Of a DNA stretch of 64,000 nucleotides, positions 51,230-59,219 are shown in pieces. Positions within the stretch are counted from its first letter, which is position 1; the number at the start of each line of letters is the position of its first letter. The translations under genes and the position numbers were made by a program. The DNA comes from Saprospiraceae bacterium. Lineage in GTDB: Bacteria; Bacteroidota; Bacteroidia; Chitinophagales; Saprospiraceae. The notes under the pieces were generated by a model that made no database searches, was not told where the DNA came from, and saw nothing but the letters and a program-made list of their open reading frames with translations. The stretch is taken from contig JADJXG010000001.1 in assembly GCA_016715965.1 (NCBI GenBank), positions 2,857,501 through 2,921,500 of the forward strand. The letters are read 5' to 3'.

Positions 51230-52849
51230 ATGTATCATATACCTATACCCAGGAATGAGCCTATTCTAAATTATGCACCCGGCTCAGCAGAAAAAAAAGC
51301 CCTCAAATTGGAAATGGACCTTTTAAAATCCATGGAACTGGAAGTCCTTATGACCATTGATGGTCAAAAAGTGGCGACCAGCCAACGGAAAAGAATACAT
51401 CCACCCCACGATATAAGTCACACATTGGCTTATTACCACAAAGGTGGAACCACGGATGTTGAAAATGCGATCAATGCAGCATTAAAGGCTAAACCGATGT
51501 GGGAGAGCATGAACTGGCAAGATCGCGCTGCGATATTTTTGAAAGCGGCGGATTTGATAGCGGGAAGATACCGGGCCAGAACCAATGCCATGACCATGCT
51601 GGGACAATCCAAGAATATTTTTCAATCAGAAATTGATGCAGTCTGTGAGTTTTGTGATTTTTTGAGGTTTAATGTACATTACATGAAAATGATCTATGAG
51701 ATACAGCCCAATTCCATGCATGGGGTATGGAATAAAATGGAGTATCGCCCATTGGAAGGTTTTGTGTTTGCCCTGACTCCGTTTAATTTTACATCGATTG
51801 CTGGAAACCTGCCATGTGCACCTGCCCTTATGGGAAATACTGTGGTATGGAAACCCGCAGAAACCCAGGTTTATTCCGCTTCCCTGATCATGGACATTTT
51901 ACAGGAAGCGGGATTGCCGGATGGAGTCATCAATTTGGTGTTTGTTGATGGGTCAGTTGCCGGGGAAGTTATTTTTGAACATCGTGAGTTTGCCGGCCTT
52001 CATTTTACTGGTTCTACCGGTGTTTTCAGAAAGCTCTGGGCAAGGGTAGGCAACAATTTAGACAAATACCGCAGTTTCCCAAGGTTGGTAGGGGAGACCG
52101 GGGGAAAAGATTTTGTAGTGGCCCATCCGTCCGCAAATCCTAAGGCAGTGGCAGTTGCTTTGTCCAGAGGTGCTTTTGAATTTCAGGGTCAGAAATGCAG
52201 TGCTGCTTCCAGGGCCTATTTGCCCCAAAGCCTGTGGCCCGATATTCAAAAATATTTGTTCGAAGATTTGGAAGACATGCGAATGGGAAGTCCAGAAGAT
52301 TTTCGCAATTTTATCAATGCAGTCATTGATGAAAAGTCATTTGACAAATTGGAGAGCTACATCACGATGGCGCAAAATGCAAAAGATGCCAAAGTTATTT
52401 ATGGAGGCAAATGCGATAAAACCAAAGGCTATTTTATTCAGCCCACCATCATATTGGCGGATGATCCGAATTACATTACCATGAAAGAAGAATTGTTTGG
52501 CCCTGTTCTCACCATCCATGTTTATCAAGATGAAAAGTATGAGGAAATACTACATAAAGTGGACCAGACCTCAGATTACGCCTTGACAGGAGCGATCTTT
52601 GCCAGAGAAAGAGACGTCATCCAAAAGAGCAGTCATATTTTGAGAAATTGTGCCGGTAATTTCTACATCAACGACAAACCCACCGGTGCAGTAGTGGATC
52701 AACAACCTTTTGGTGGTGCCAGGGCATCGGGCACGAATGATAAGGCGGGTTCGGTGCTCAACCTTTTGCGTTGGGTTTCTCCACGTACCATCAAAGAGAA
52801 TTTTGATCCTCCATTGGATTACCGCTATCCATTTATGGGGGAGAATTAA
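51230..52849 (+). CDS. pruA: 1-pyrroline-5-carboxylate dehydrogenase
   Basis: 539 residues. An aldehyde dehydrogenase that oxidises glutamate-gamma-semialdehyde to glutamate in proline breakdown, the stand-alone form without the PutA proline dehydrogenase domain. Motifs: ALTPFNFTSIAGNLPCAP, GNTVVWKPAETQVYSA, FTGSTGVFRKLW, LVGETGGKDFVVAH with the general-base Glu, and FEFQGQKCSAASRAYLP with the catalytic Cys. The C-terminal PFGGARASGTNDKAG is typical of the P5CDH subgroup. Confidence 0.94.
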   Translation: MYHIPIPRNEPILNYAPGSAEKKALKLEMDLLKSMELEVLMTIDGQKVATSQRKRIHPPHDISHTLAYYHKGGTTDVENAINAALKAKPMWESMNWQDRAAIFLKAADLIAGRYRARTNAMTMLGQSKNIFQSEIDAVCEFCDFLRFNVHYMKMIYEIQPNSMHGVWNKMEYRPLEGFVFALTPFNFTSIAGNLPCAPALMGNTVVWKPAETQVYSASLIMDILQEAGLPDGVINLVFVDGSVAGEVIFEHREFAGLHFTGSTGVFRKLWARVGNNLDKYRSFPRLVGETGGKDFVVAHPSANPKAVAVALSRGAFEFQGQKCSAASRAYLPQSLWPDIQKYLFEDLEDMRMGSPEDFRNFINAVIDEKSFDKLESYITMAQNAKDAKVIYGGKCDKTKGYFIQPTIILADDPNYITMKEELFGPVLTIHVYQDEKYEEILHKVDQTSDYALTGAIFARERDVIQKSSHILRNCAGNFYINDKPTGAVVDQQPFGGARASGTNDKAGSVLNLLRWVSPRTIKENFDPPLDYRYPFMGEN

Positions 52850-52943
52850 CTACCTGGGTTTTGGGATTTACCAATTCGTAGTTAAAAAATTTCCTTTTGA
52901 CACAATTTTGCATAGATTTGTCCGGTATCTTAATATCAAAAGG

Positions 52944-53567
52944 ATGAAATCAACTTGGTATTATTTTACAGGCATAGTGGTATGGTGCTTTACCTTATCT
53001 ACTCAAATGACCGCCCAAAAGCTAAACTTCAGTGTTAGACTAAACTGCTCCAGAATATTTCAATCAGGAGGTATTTCTGTTGAAAAAGAAAACTGGGAAC
53101 CCGGATTTGGTTGGAAAGCAGGGCTTGGTGTAGAACTTCCAGTGAGTACAAAATGGAAACTAAATACAGGCGTTTACGCGTATGCCGCCCACGCAGATAA
53201 TTTGGCGATGGGAATGGAACAAGGGGGAATTTCAAATGAATTTTCGATTCATATGAAGTCTATCCAATACGCTGCGCTGGGTTGGTCTATTCAACCACTT
53301 TATCGGATGTTGAAAAACCATTTTTTGGGACCTACTTTTGGCCTTGAAAGGAGGATGTATGGAATATTTCAGTCAGGAATTGAAGTAAACAAGACCATTT
53401 ACCCGATGGGCGCAATGTACAGTTTTGAGTCAGGTCGCCACAGAATTCAGTGGCTGTTTCAAGCGGATGTTAATCACAGTATTCAATACCAGATTGAACA
53501 TTTTAATCTTGTCTCCAAACAATTCTTTTGGCTGTCCAGCTTGCAGTATGCAATAGTCTTATTTTAA
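52944..53567 (+). CDS. Outer-membrane beta-barrel-like protein
   Basis: 207 residues from ATG at 52944; the frame is open from 52710 inside pruA, but MKSTWYYFTGIVVWCFTLSTQMTAQ is a signal peptide. The mature part shows alternating strands with aromatic residues (FSVRLNCSRIFQSGG, WKAGLGVELPV, LNTGVYAYAAHA, HRIQWLFQADVNHSI) and ends in LQYAIVLF with a terminal Phe. It is a small porin-like or structural outer-membrane protein. The role is unknown. A -7-like TAGATTTG lies at 52913-52920. Confidence 0.65.
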   Translation: MKSTWYYFTGIVVWCFTLSTQMTAQKLNFSVRLNCSRIFQSGGISVEKENWEPGFGWKAGLGVELPVSTKWKLNTGVYAYAAHADNLAMGMEQGGISNEFSIHMKSIQYAALGWSIQPLYRMLKNHFLGPTFGLERRMYGIFQSGIEVNKTIYPMGAMYSFESGRHRIQWLFQADVNHSIQYQIEHFNLVSKQFFWLSSLQYAIVLF

Positions 53568-53573
53568 AATGTA

Positions 53574-54770
53574 TTAACGCAACAATACAAAACTACCTTT
53601 CTTTTGGTATTGCTCACCCTGACATTGATATGAAATTCTGTAATAATAAGTACCGGTTGCCAGAGCCGTATTTTTAAACTGTCCGTCCCACTGAGTGGCA
53701 GGGTTATCTGTTTCAAACAAGATCCCGCCGTTGCGGTCCATGATCACAAGATGATGCAGCTTTTCCAATAAATAAGGATTGGAAATTCCGATGGTTTCGT
53801 TGAGCCCATCCTGATTGGGAGTAAATGCCGTTGGCAATAGAATTTTGTTACAATCAACTTGATCTTTATCTACGACCCGTACCAAAACAGAATCATCCAT
53901 TTGGCAACCTTGGATGGTAAACAAGGCCCGGTAGATTGTTTCTGTTGTCGGAGAAGCCAGAGGAAAAAAGGAATTTGGATTGTCAAGACCGGTGATAGGG
54001 GTCCATTGGATACTTCCCGGACAATGACTCGCTGTGCGGATATTAAACTGGTCCCCCAAAAAGATCACTGTATCCTGTGTCAGAATTTTTTGTTGTCTCA
54101 GATACAAAGAATCCACCTTCCGCGCATCAAATCCATAATTGGCGACAACTATCCTGTCCAACTTGCCGGCTGCACCAATCAATCTGCTGGGTTGGCAGGG
54201 TGACGCATTAATTTTAAGGGGAATTCCATGATTGAGTTGGATCAGATTGGGAGCTACCTTGCGGTCTTTCAACTGGCCATTGACATAAACCCTAAAATCC
54301 AGCCCATTTTTTGTCAGGCAAAAGTTTTGCCAGCAACTGGTCGGGTCCAGAGGAGCGGTCAAAAACAGGTTTCTGTCCAGGCCCCTTTTTAAATTGATTT
54401 GAAAAGTACTGTCTCTGCTTCGCAAACTGATGTCCAAAAGGGTGTCGGCAAGACAGTTGTTGGATTTAGAGAATAGATCCATCTCCCCTGTAAATGGCTC
54501 TGGGAGGAAAGAAAAACAAAGTGAAAAATCATTCTCAAAAAATGAATCCAGGCTGATTGGAAATTCAAGGGTCTGGGCATTGAGTACCACTGATTCACCA
54601 TCCACCCCGCAATCACATTCCAAAGGAAGCGTGTTTTTTAGGTTTTCTGCTCTTGAATCCGTGGATTGAAGCTGACAACCATCGAATAAATAACTGACCG
54701 TCAGTCTTTGAGCTTGACTAGAACCTATGAAATGGAGACATAATAGAGGAAGCCAAAAGAATCTAAACAT
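53574..54770 (-). CDS. T9SS type B (CHU_C) secreted protein with LamG-like domain
   Basis: 398 residues. Signal peptide MFRFFWLPLLCLHFIGSSQAQ. About residues 25-230 look like a concanavalin/LamG-type jelly roll (LEFPISLDSFFENDFSLCFSF, WQNFCLTKNGLDFRVYVNG). The C-terminal ~85 residues are a gliding-motility-associated/CHU_C sorting domain: LPTAFTPNQDGLNETIGI, HHLVIMDRNGGILFET, WDGQFKNTALATGTYYYRISY. It is probably exported by type IX secretion. It converges with the preceding outer-membrane gene with a 6 bp gap. The ligand is unknown. Confidence 0.88.
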   Translation of the reverse strand: MFRFFWLPLLCLHFIGSSQAQRLTVSYLFDGCQLQSTDSRAENLKNTLPLECDCGVDGESVVLNAQTLEFPISLDSFFENDFSLCFSFLPEPFTGEMDLFSKSNNCLADTLLDISLRSRDSTFQINLKRGLDRNLFLTAPLDPTSCWQNFCLTKNGLDFRVYVNGQLKDRKVAPNLIQLNHGIPLKINASPCQPSRLIGAAGKLDRIVVANYGFDARKVDSLYLRQQKILTQDTVIFLGDQFNIRTASHCPGSIQWTPITGLDNPNSFFPLASPTTETIYRALFTIQGCQMDDSVLVRVVDKDQVDCNKILLPTAFTPNQDGLNETIGISNPYLLEKLHHLVIMDRNGGILFETDNPATQWDGQFKNTALATGTYYYRISYQCQGEQYQKKGSFVLLR

Positions 54771-54806
54771 GGCTCAAAGTTAAGACAAAGAAGGAAATTG
54801 AAGCAG

Positions 54807-54840
54807 TTGGATCGGAACTGTCTTGTAGAGTGTATCTTTG
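54807..54840 (+). promoter_or_regulatory. Promoter of tatC
   Basis: TTG (54807-54809), 23 bp, TATCTTTG (54833-54840), a good Bacteroidota promoter 20 bp before the chosen tatC start. It supports the start at 54861 rather than the upstream codon at 54798. Confidence 0.6.
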
Positions 54841-54860
54841 CGGCGCATTCGAAATCACCG

Positions 54861-55679
54861 ATGGGAATATTGAAAAACATGCTGTCTCCGGTCAAACAAC
54901 CGGGAGTAGAGGAGAAGGAAATGAGCTTTCTGGAGCATTTTGATGCCTTGAGGAAGCATCTTTTCAGAGCCGCACTTTATATTTTGTTGGTGGGTATAGC
55001 GGTCTTTACCCAAAAGACCTTTGTTTTTGACACCATCATTCTGGGCCCCACCAAAGAAGATTTTGCGACTTATCGTTTTTTCTGCAGCCTTTCCGAAGCC
55101 CTGTGTTTTAAACCCGCACCCCTTGAAATTTTTACGAGAGATCTGGGCGAACAGCTGACCATCCACCTCAAGGTCAGTTTCTTTTTGGGTTTTATTCTGT
55201 CTTTTCCCCTGGTGCTAAGGGAAGTCTGGATGTTTGTCAAACCTGGATTGTATCAAAAAGAACAAAAAGCTGCTCGTTGGGTGGTGGAGGTTTGTTCTTT
55301 GTTGTTTTTGACGGGCGTGCTGTTTGGTTATTACATTGTTGCACCATTTTCCATTAGTTTTCTGGCATCCTACAATGTAAGTGATTTGGTTAAAAGTTCG
55401 GCGACCCTTGGATCAATCGTGGATTCAATGACGATGTTTACCATCTCTACAGGTTTGGTATTTGAGCTTCCATTGGCGGTTTTCTTTTTGGCCAAACTTG
55501 GCATCATGGGTCCAAAATTCATGAGAACTTATCGGAGACATGCCATCGTACTGATCACCATACTTGCCGCCATTATTACACCTCCGGATGTCACTTCTAT
55601 GTTACTGATCACCATTCCACTTTGCCTTTTGTACGAGGTAAGTATTATCATTGCTGCAAGAGTATTTCCAAAAGAATAA
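54861..55679 (+). CDS. tatC: Sec-independent protein translocase TatC
   Basis: 272 residues from ATG at 54861. Six membrane helices. MSFLEHFDALRKHLFRA is the conserved N-terminal TatC motif, followed by FPLVLREVWMFVKPGLYQKEQKAARW in the first cytoplasmic region and FELPLAVFFLAKLGIM. It is the receptor for folded proteins with twin-arginine signals. No tatA or tatB gene is adjacent. The last two codons and the stop lie within the first copy of a 14 bp tandem repeat. Confidence 0.95.
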   Translation: MGILKNMLSPVKQPGVEEKEMSFLEHFDALRKHLFRAALYILLVGIAVFTQKTFVFDTIILGPTKEDFATYRFFCSLSEALCFKPAPLEIFTRDLGEQLTIHLKVSFFLGFILSFPLVLREVWMFVKPGLYQKEQKAARWVVEVCSLLFLTGVLFGYYIVAPFSISFLASYNVSDLVKSSATLGSIVDSMTMFTISTGLVFELPLAVFFLAKLGIMGPKFMRTYRRHAIVLITILAAIITPPDVTSMLLITIPLCLLYEVSIIIAARVFPKE

Positions 55680-55721
55680 ATAGTAAAGAATAAATAGTAA
55701 AGAATAAATAGTAAAGAATAG
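55671..55721. repeat. 14 bp tandem repeat, 3.6 copies
   Basis: AAAGAATAAATAGT is repeated exactly at 55671, 55685 and 55699, with a partial fourth copy at 55713. The first copy contains the tatC stop codon (AAA GAA TAA), so the array can change length without altering the protein. It fills the gap to the next gene at 55738. Confidence 0.9.
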
Positions 55722-55737
55722 AAAGTAGTATTTATAG

Positions 55738-56190
55738 ATGTCAATGAAAAGAATATCCTCTGCCTCCACTCTGATCTGGGCACTTTTTATCCCGGTGAGT
55801 TGGTTTGTATTGTTTTTTAGTTTTGGATTAGGGATCACATTGACCGATGGCGACGAGTTCAGTTTTATGGATGCCAATTTGTTCAGAGGCATTTATTGGA
55901 TTCTTTTTTTGTTCTTTGGAACTTTGATTTATTTTAGTTTTTTTCGCCTCAGAAGGGTGGAGCTCGATGCTGATTTTGTCTATGTGACCAATTATTTCAA
56001 AACGATTCGCATTCCCAGGGATCAGATCAAATCCCTTCTCTCCAAAAAATTGCCTTTCCGCCTGTTGATTAAAATGTCTCTTTATCATCGATCTTATTTT
56101 GGTCAGCACATTTATTTTATTTGTGACAACGACCATTACCTGTATTTGCGCAGAGAACTGGGGATGGATTCCGCTGAATTGGAATCCTAA
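55738..56190 (+). CDS. Two-helix membrane protein, unknown
   Basis: 150 residues. Two membrane helices (LIWALFIPVSWFVLFFSFGLGI and GIYWILFLFFGTLIYFSFF) followed by a soluble beta-rich domain with VELDADFVYVTNYFKTIRIPRDQI, resembling the PH-like domains attached to small membrane proteins in bacteria. No specific family is recognised. It lies 58 bp after tatC, separated by the tandem repeat. Confidence 0.7.
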   Translation: MSMKRISSASTLIWALFIPVSWFVLFFSFGLGITLTDGDEFSFMDANLFRGIYWILFLFFGTLIYFSFFRLRRVELDADFVYVTNYFKTIRIPRDQIKSLLSKKLPFRLLIKMSLYHRSYFGQHIYFICDNDHYLYLRRELGMDSAELES

Positions 56191-56494
56191 GCAGCCATTT
56201 CTTCTCTAGTGTGTCTTGCGATGAAGGATCAGAATAATTTTGAACATCCATCCCATCTGATATTTGAACCAATATCAATCTATATTAAGGATTTTATGCA
56301 TCCTTGATTTTATAGGATTTGCTTGCCTTGTCTGGTTAAAGGGAAATTTCAGAGATTATAAAAGAAACTTTTTTCATTCCATCTATAGGATGAACTGCCC
56401 GTGAAGAGATGGGCAAAGCTCTAATATCAAAAAATGGATACAGCGATGGTAGTATCTTGTAGCCAGTCGTAAAAACCGGGTCAGTGGCTGTTTT
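56191..56494. other. 304 bp gap between convergent genes
   Basis: No gene or RNA was recognised. At 56461-56496 AGCCA and TGGCT can pair and are followed by GTTTTTT on the plus strand, a weak terminator candidate. Confidence 0.35.
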
Positions 56495-56998
56495 TTAGTC
56501 GTATAGAAATGGCTCTTCCCCTTCTGCCATTTTTCTTACGTTTTCAAGTACTTGTTTCATATACCGCTTATAAAAAACATGTGCAAAAAGCCATTGAAGT
56601 GGAATGAAGAAAACACCCTTTCCATGAATGGTATAATCGTAATTGATATGTATTTTATTTGGTTCAATTTCAGTTGTTGTCCACTCAAATGTGAATTTCC
56701 AGATGTTCAACATCCAGGATTTGAAATTTCCAACTTCTACTTTCCAGTATTTGTTTTCAATGCGTTCAATAATTTCATCCGTTGAAATCTCTCCTCCTTT
56801 AAAAGTGATCGATTTTCCCGCATAAATATTTTTTATGGAGCCGACCTTACCCCATTCTTCGTCATTGCTTGTCTTCGTTACTTTTGGCATAAGTCCAAAT
56901 CCAGTATGTACTTTGGTGACATCGCATAGAATGGGTGCTTTAAATGCTCTTTCAAGAGAGCAATTGTAATTGGCTGTGGTGTAAATTTTAAACTCCAT
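56495..56998 (-). CDS. SRPBCC-fold protein
   Basis: 167 residues. The pattern fits the START/polyketide-cyclase-like SRPBCC superfamily: an N-terminal strand and helix (FKIYTTANYNCSLERAFKAPIL), a central sheet (IERIENKYWKVEVGN, FTFEWTTTEIEPNKIHINYDYTIHG) and a long C-terminal helix (MKQVLENVRKMAEG). Such proteins bind hydrophobic ligands in a deep pocket; no ligand can be named. It stands alone. Confidence 0.7.
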   Translation of the reverse strand: MEFKIYTTANYNCSLERAFKAPILCDVTKVHTGFGLMPKVTKTSNDEEWGKVGSIKNIYAGKSITFKGGEISTDEIIERIENKYWKVEVGNFKSWMLNIWKFTFEWTTTEIEPNKIHINYDYTIHGKGVFFIPLQWLFAHVFYKRYMKQVLENVRKMAEGEEPFLYD

Positions 56999-57573
56999 CT
57001 TTCAAATTCCTAAACTTAATAACTTCATGGTAAACAAATTAATAATTGGTCAATTCATCTGGCAAAGAATTTATAATTCAATTGCCCGATCTTGCTTCAT
57101 TCTACCTGCCGACACTGAGCTACAAATCATTCACAAGGTAACAATAATAAAAAAAATGATCTAATTTGTATAAAAAATAGAATTGGTTTACCTTTTTCAA
57201 CTGTTTTTTAATCCTAGAGCACTGCTTTGTCTTGATCAAAGAGAGTCCCCGTTTTCTCCAAAAACTCCGCTTTTCACTTTGAGATCATTGCAGGATTAAA
57301 TCAAAATCATGGCTTAAAAAAGCCATAAACCATTGATTATTAATGCCTTTACTTGCTACTTTGGCTTTGAAGGCGCATGTAAATTTGCGTCTTAACTTTT
57401 TTATAAGTTTTGTAAATTTAAGCGTTTTTTTAAACTAAGCCCATGGTTTCATTTTTAGGGCATTAGAATTAGCGTAGCCAGCGATTAGGAAATCAACACA
57501 AGTAAACTGGAATTATATGCAAATAAGTGATTCATAATATTAAAATTTTATTATAACTCCAATCCAATTGAAG
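56999..57573. other. 575 bp AT-rich gap before the insertion sequence
   Basis: No gene was recognised. A perfect 7 bp palindrome ATGGCTT-AAAA-AAGCCAT lies at 57309-57326 without a T-run. The sequence is strongly AT-rich and includes several poly-T stretches. Confidence 0.5.
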
Positions 57574-57616
57574 TGGTCCAAGAAAATGGTACACAAATCT
57601 AACTTAAATTTGTGTT

Positions 57617-57916
57617 ATGGATCAATCAAAGACAAACAATCGGAGGAGGAGGTACGATACCGAGTTTAAGCTTAATGCCATTCATTTGCTCGAATCCGGG
57701 AGGAACGCTAGCGAATTAGCTGATTCTCTTGGCGTTAGTAAGCAAATGCTTTACAATTGGCGTAGTCAAATCAGGATTACCAGGAATGCTTCCGTCCAGC
57801 CAGGAACAAATAATCCTTATACTGAACTTGAACAGCTCCGTAAGAAATTAAGGGATGTTGAAATGGAAAGGGATATTTTAAAAAAAGCCTTGAACATTTT
57901 CAGCCGGCAGACATGA
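57617..57916 (+). CDS. IS3-family transposase OrfA
   Basis: 99 residues. N-terminal helix-turn-helix (RRRYDTEFKLNAIHLLESG, ELADSLGVSKQMLYNWRSQI) binds the terminal repeats; the C-terminal leucine-zipper-like helix (LEQLRKKLRDVEMERDILKKAL) mediates oligomerisation. The run A7G at 57880-57887 in the sequence TTTTAAAAAAAGCC permits a -1 shift into orfB. OrfA alone acts as a regulator in related elements. The stop overlaps the orfB ATG as ATGA. Confidence 0.93.
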   Translation: MDQSKTNNRRRRYDTEFKLNAIHLLESGRNASELADSLGVSKQMLYNWRSQIRITRNASVQPGTNNPYTELEQLRKKLRDVEMERDILKKALNIFSRQT

Positions 57917-58803
57917 AACCAAAAGCTGAATTTATCCAGAGTCTAAGCGGTGTGTATCCTACTAACAAGCTTTGCAAGATGATGAATATTCCAAGGAATA
58001 CTTTGTATCATTTTATCCACAGGAGGGATTCTCCCACTAAACATTTGGGATTAAGAGACCGAATAAAATCCGTATTTGACTCTCATATGAATAGGTATGG
58101 AAGTCGTAGAATTAAAATGGAATTAGCCGTAAAATATTCAAAAAATGTTAGCCGCCATTTGATTCGCAAATGTATGAAGGAACAAAATTTGAAAGCAATC
58201 CAGCCAAAGAGTTTTGTTCCAAAAACAACTGATTCCACCGGGACCAAATTTCCTGCACCCAATTTACTTCTTGATTTTGGAAAGGCGCAAAAACCAAATG
58301 AAGTATGGGTTGGTGACATTACCTACATTCCTTTAAAGAATGGCCAATGGGCCTATCTTTCAACTTGGATTGATACTTATTTGCATAAAGTAGTGGGCTG
58401 GGATGTTCAGACTCATATGAGAAGCGAACTGGTTATTTCAGCCTTCAATAAAGCAAAACTGAAATGCATCCAAAATAAATTAAGTGTGATTGTCCATTCT
58501 GACCGAGGAACGCAGTACTCTAGTAAAGATTTCAAAAATGCCATTAAAGGAAATAGACAAAGTATGACTCGCAAAAACGAAGTTTATGACAACGCAATTG
58601 CCGAATCATTTTTCTCAAGGCTCAAATGCGAATGCATTAGAGGTACTGTATTTGATGATTTGGATCAATTAAGATTCACTCTGTTTGAATACATAGATGG
58701 CTATTACAACACAATCAGAAGGCATTCATCCATTCAATACTATACACCCTTAGAATTTGAAAATATTTATTATTCGAAAAATCAATTCACTCATTGCAAC
58801 TAA
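57913..58803 (+). CDS. IS3-family transposase OrfB, integrase core
   Basis: 296 residues. N-terminal HTH_21-like region (KSVFDSHMNRYGSRRIKMEL), then the rve DDE catalytic core: first Asp in VWVGDITYIPL, second in VIVHSDRGTQYSS, Glu in NAIAESFFSRLKCE followed seven residues later by the conserved Lys. All catalytic residues are present, so the enzyme may be active as an OrfAB fusion made by -1 frameshifting; independent start at ATG 57913 is also possible. Confidence 0.95.
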   Translation: MKPKAEFIQSLSGVYPTNKLCKMMNIPRNTLYHFIHRRDSPTKHLGLRDRIKSVFDSHMNRYGSRRIKMELAVKYSKNVSRHLIRKCMKEQNLKAIQPKSFVPKTTDSTGTKFPAPNLLLDFGKAQKPNEVWVGDITYIPLKNGQWAYLSTWIDTYLHKVVGWDVQTHMRSELVISAFNKAKLKCIQNKLSVIVHSDRGTQYSSKDFKNAIKGNRQSMTRKNEVYDNAIAESFFSRLKCECIRGTVFDDLDQLRFTLFEYIDGYYNTIRRHSSIQYYTPLEFENIYYSKNQFTHCN

Positions 58804-58826
58804 TATGGAAACAAAACATGACTTTG

Positions 58827-58974
58827 CATTTTTACCCTTAGACGAGGACCAAGCTTATTGCGGACAAAATGTCAAGAGTTCCGCCGACCTCTTTATTCTG
58901 TATTCTTCCGGCGGAACTCGACTTGCTCTTGACATTTTGGGAGCAATGCTTATCTTTGTCGCAGGGGTAAAATG
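58827..58974. repeat. Long hairpin inside the insertion sequence
   Basis: Nested perfect arms: CATTTTTACCC with GGGGTAAAATG (58827-58837, 58964-58974, one bulge), CAAAATGTCAAGAG with CTCTTGACATTTTG (58865-58878, 58926-58939), AGTTCCGCCG with CGGCGGAACT (58877-58886, 58909-58918). Together they make a hairpin of about 148 nt directly behind the transposase stop. An open frame of 64 codons (58805-58999) across it is probably incidental. Confidence 0.8.
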
Positions 58975-59162
58975 TGTACTAATTTTATTTTTTAACTAAA
59001 TTAGATCAGTGTCCCATTTATTGGTACCATGTCATATCGCTGGTAGAGGCATCATGAAAGTTGTAGATTTAAAATAATGTATCTTCTGGAGTTCCTTTTT
59101 TTTGAGGACTTTCCGGAATGGAGAGAAGCTGTTTAATATAGCTCAAGCTAGATTAAAGAAAA

Positions 59163-59194
59163 AATGCATCCCGAAATATTCTCCAGGATGCATT
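59163..59194 (-). terminator. Terminator of the OmpA-like gene
   Basis: AATGCATCC (59163-59171) and GGATGCATT (59186-59194) form a 9 bp stem with a 14 nt loop; on the minus strand it is followed by TTTTTTC. It lies 26 bp past the stop of the OmpA-like gene. Confidence 0.75.
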
Positions 59195-59219
59195 CAATAT
59201 TTTAATTAGGATCTGCTGT

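Larger units (their letters stand above)
57574..59029 (+). mobile_element. IS3-family insertion sequence
   Basis: About 1,456 bp. Imperfect terminal inverted repeats of about 34 bp: left end starts TGGTCCAAGAAAATGGTACA (57574), right end on the minus strand starts TGGTACCAATAAATGGGACA (59029); roughly three quarters of positions agree. Inside are orfA and orfB in the -1 relation typical of IS3, with an A7G slippery run. A further 225 bp follows the transposase and forms a long hairpin. No direct target-site duplication was found, so the insertion is old or the ends are slightly misplaced. Both reading frames are intact. Confidence 0.88.

Noticed and set aside
58805..58999. 64-codon frame behind the transposase
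   Set aside because: Most of the frame lies in a near-perfect long hairpin, so structure and not coding explains the sequence; no homologous family is recognised.
57574..59029. Target-site duplication of the IS3 element
   Set aside because: The 3-5 bp flanks (AAG on the left, TGT on the right) do not match, so none is claimed.
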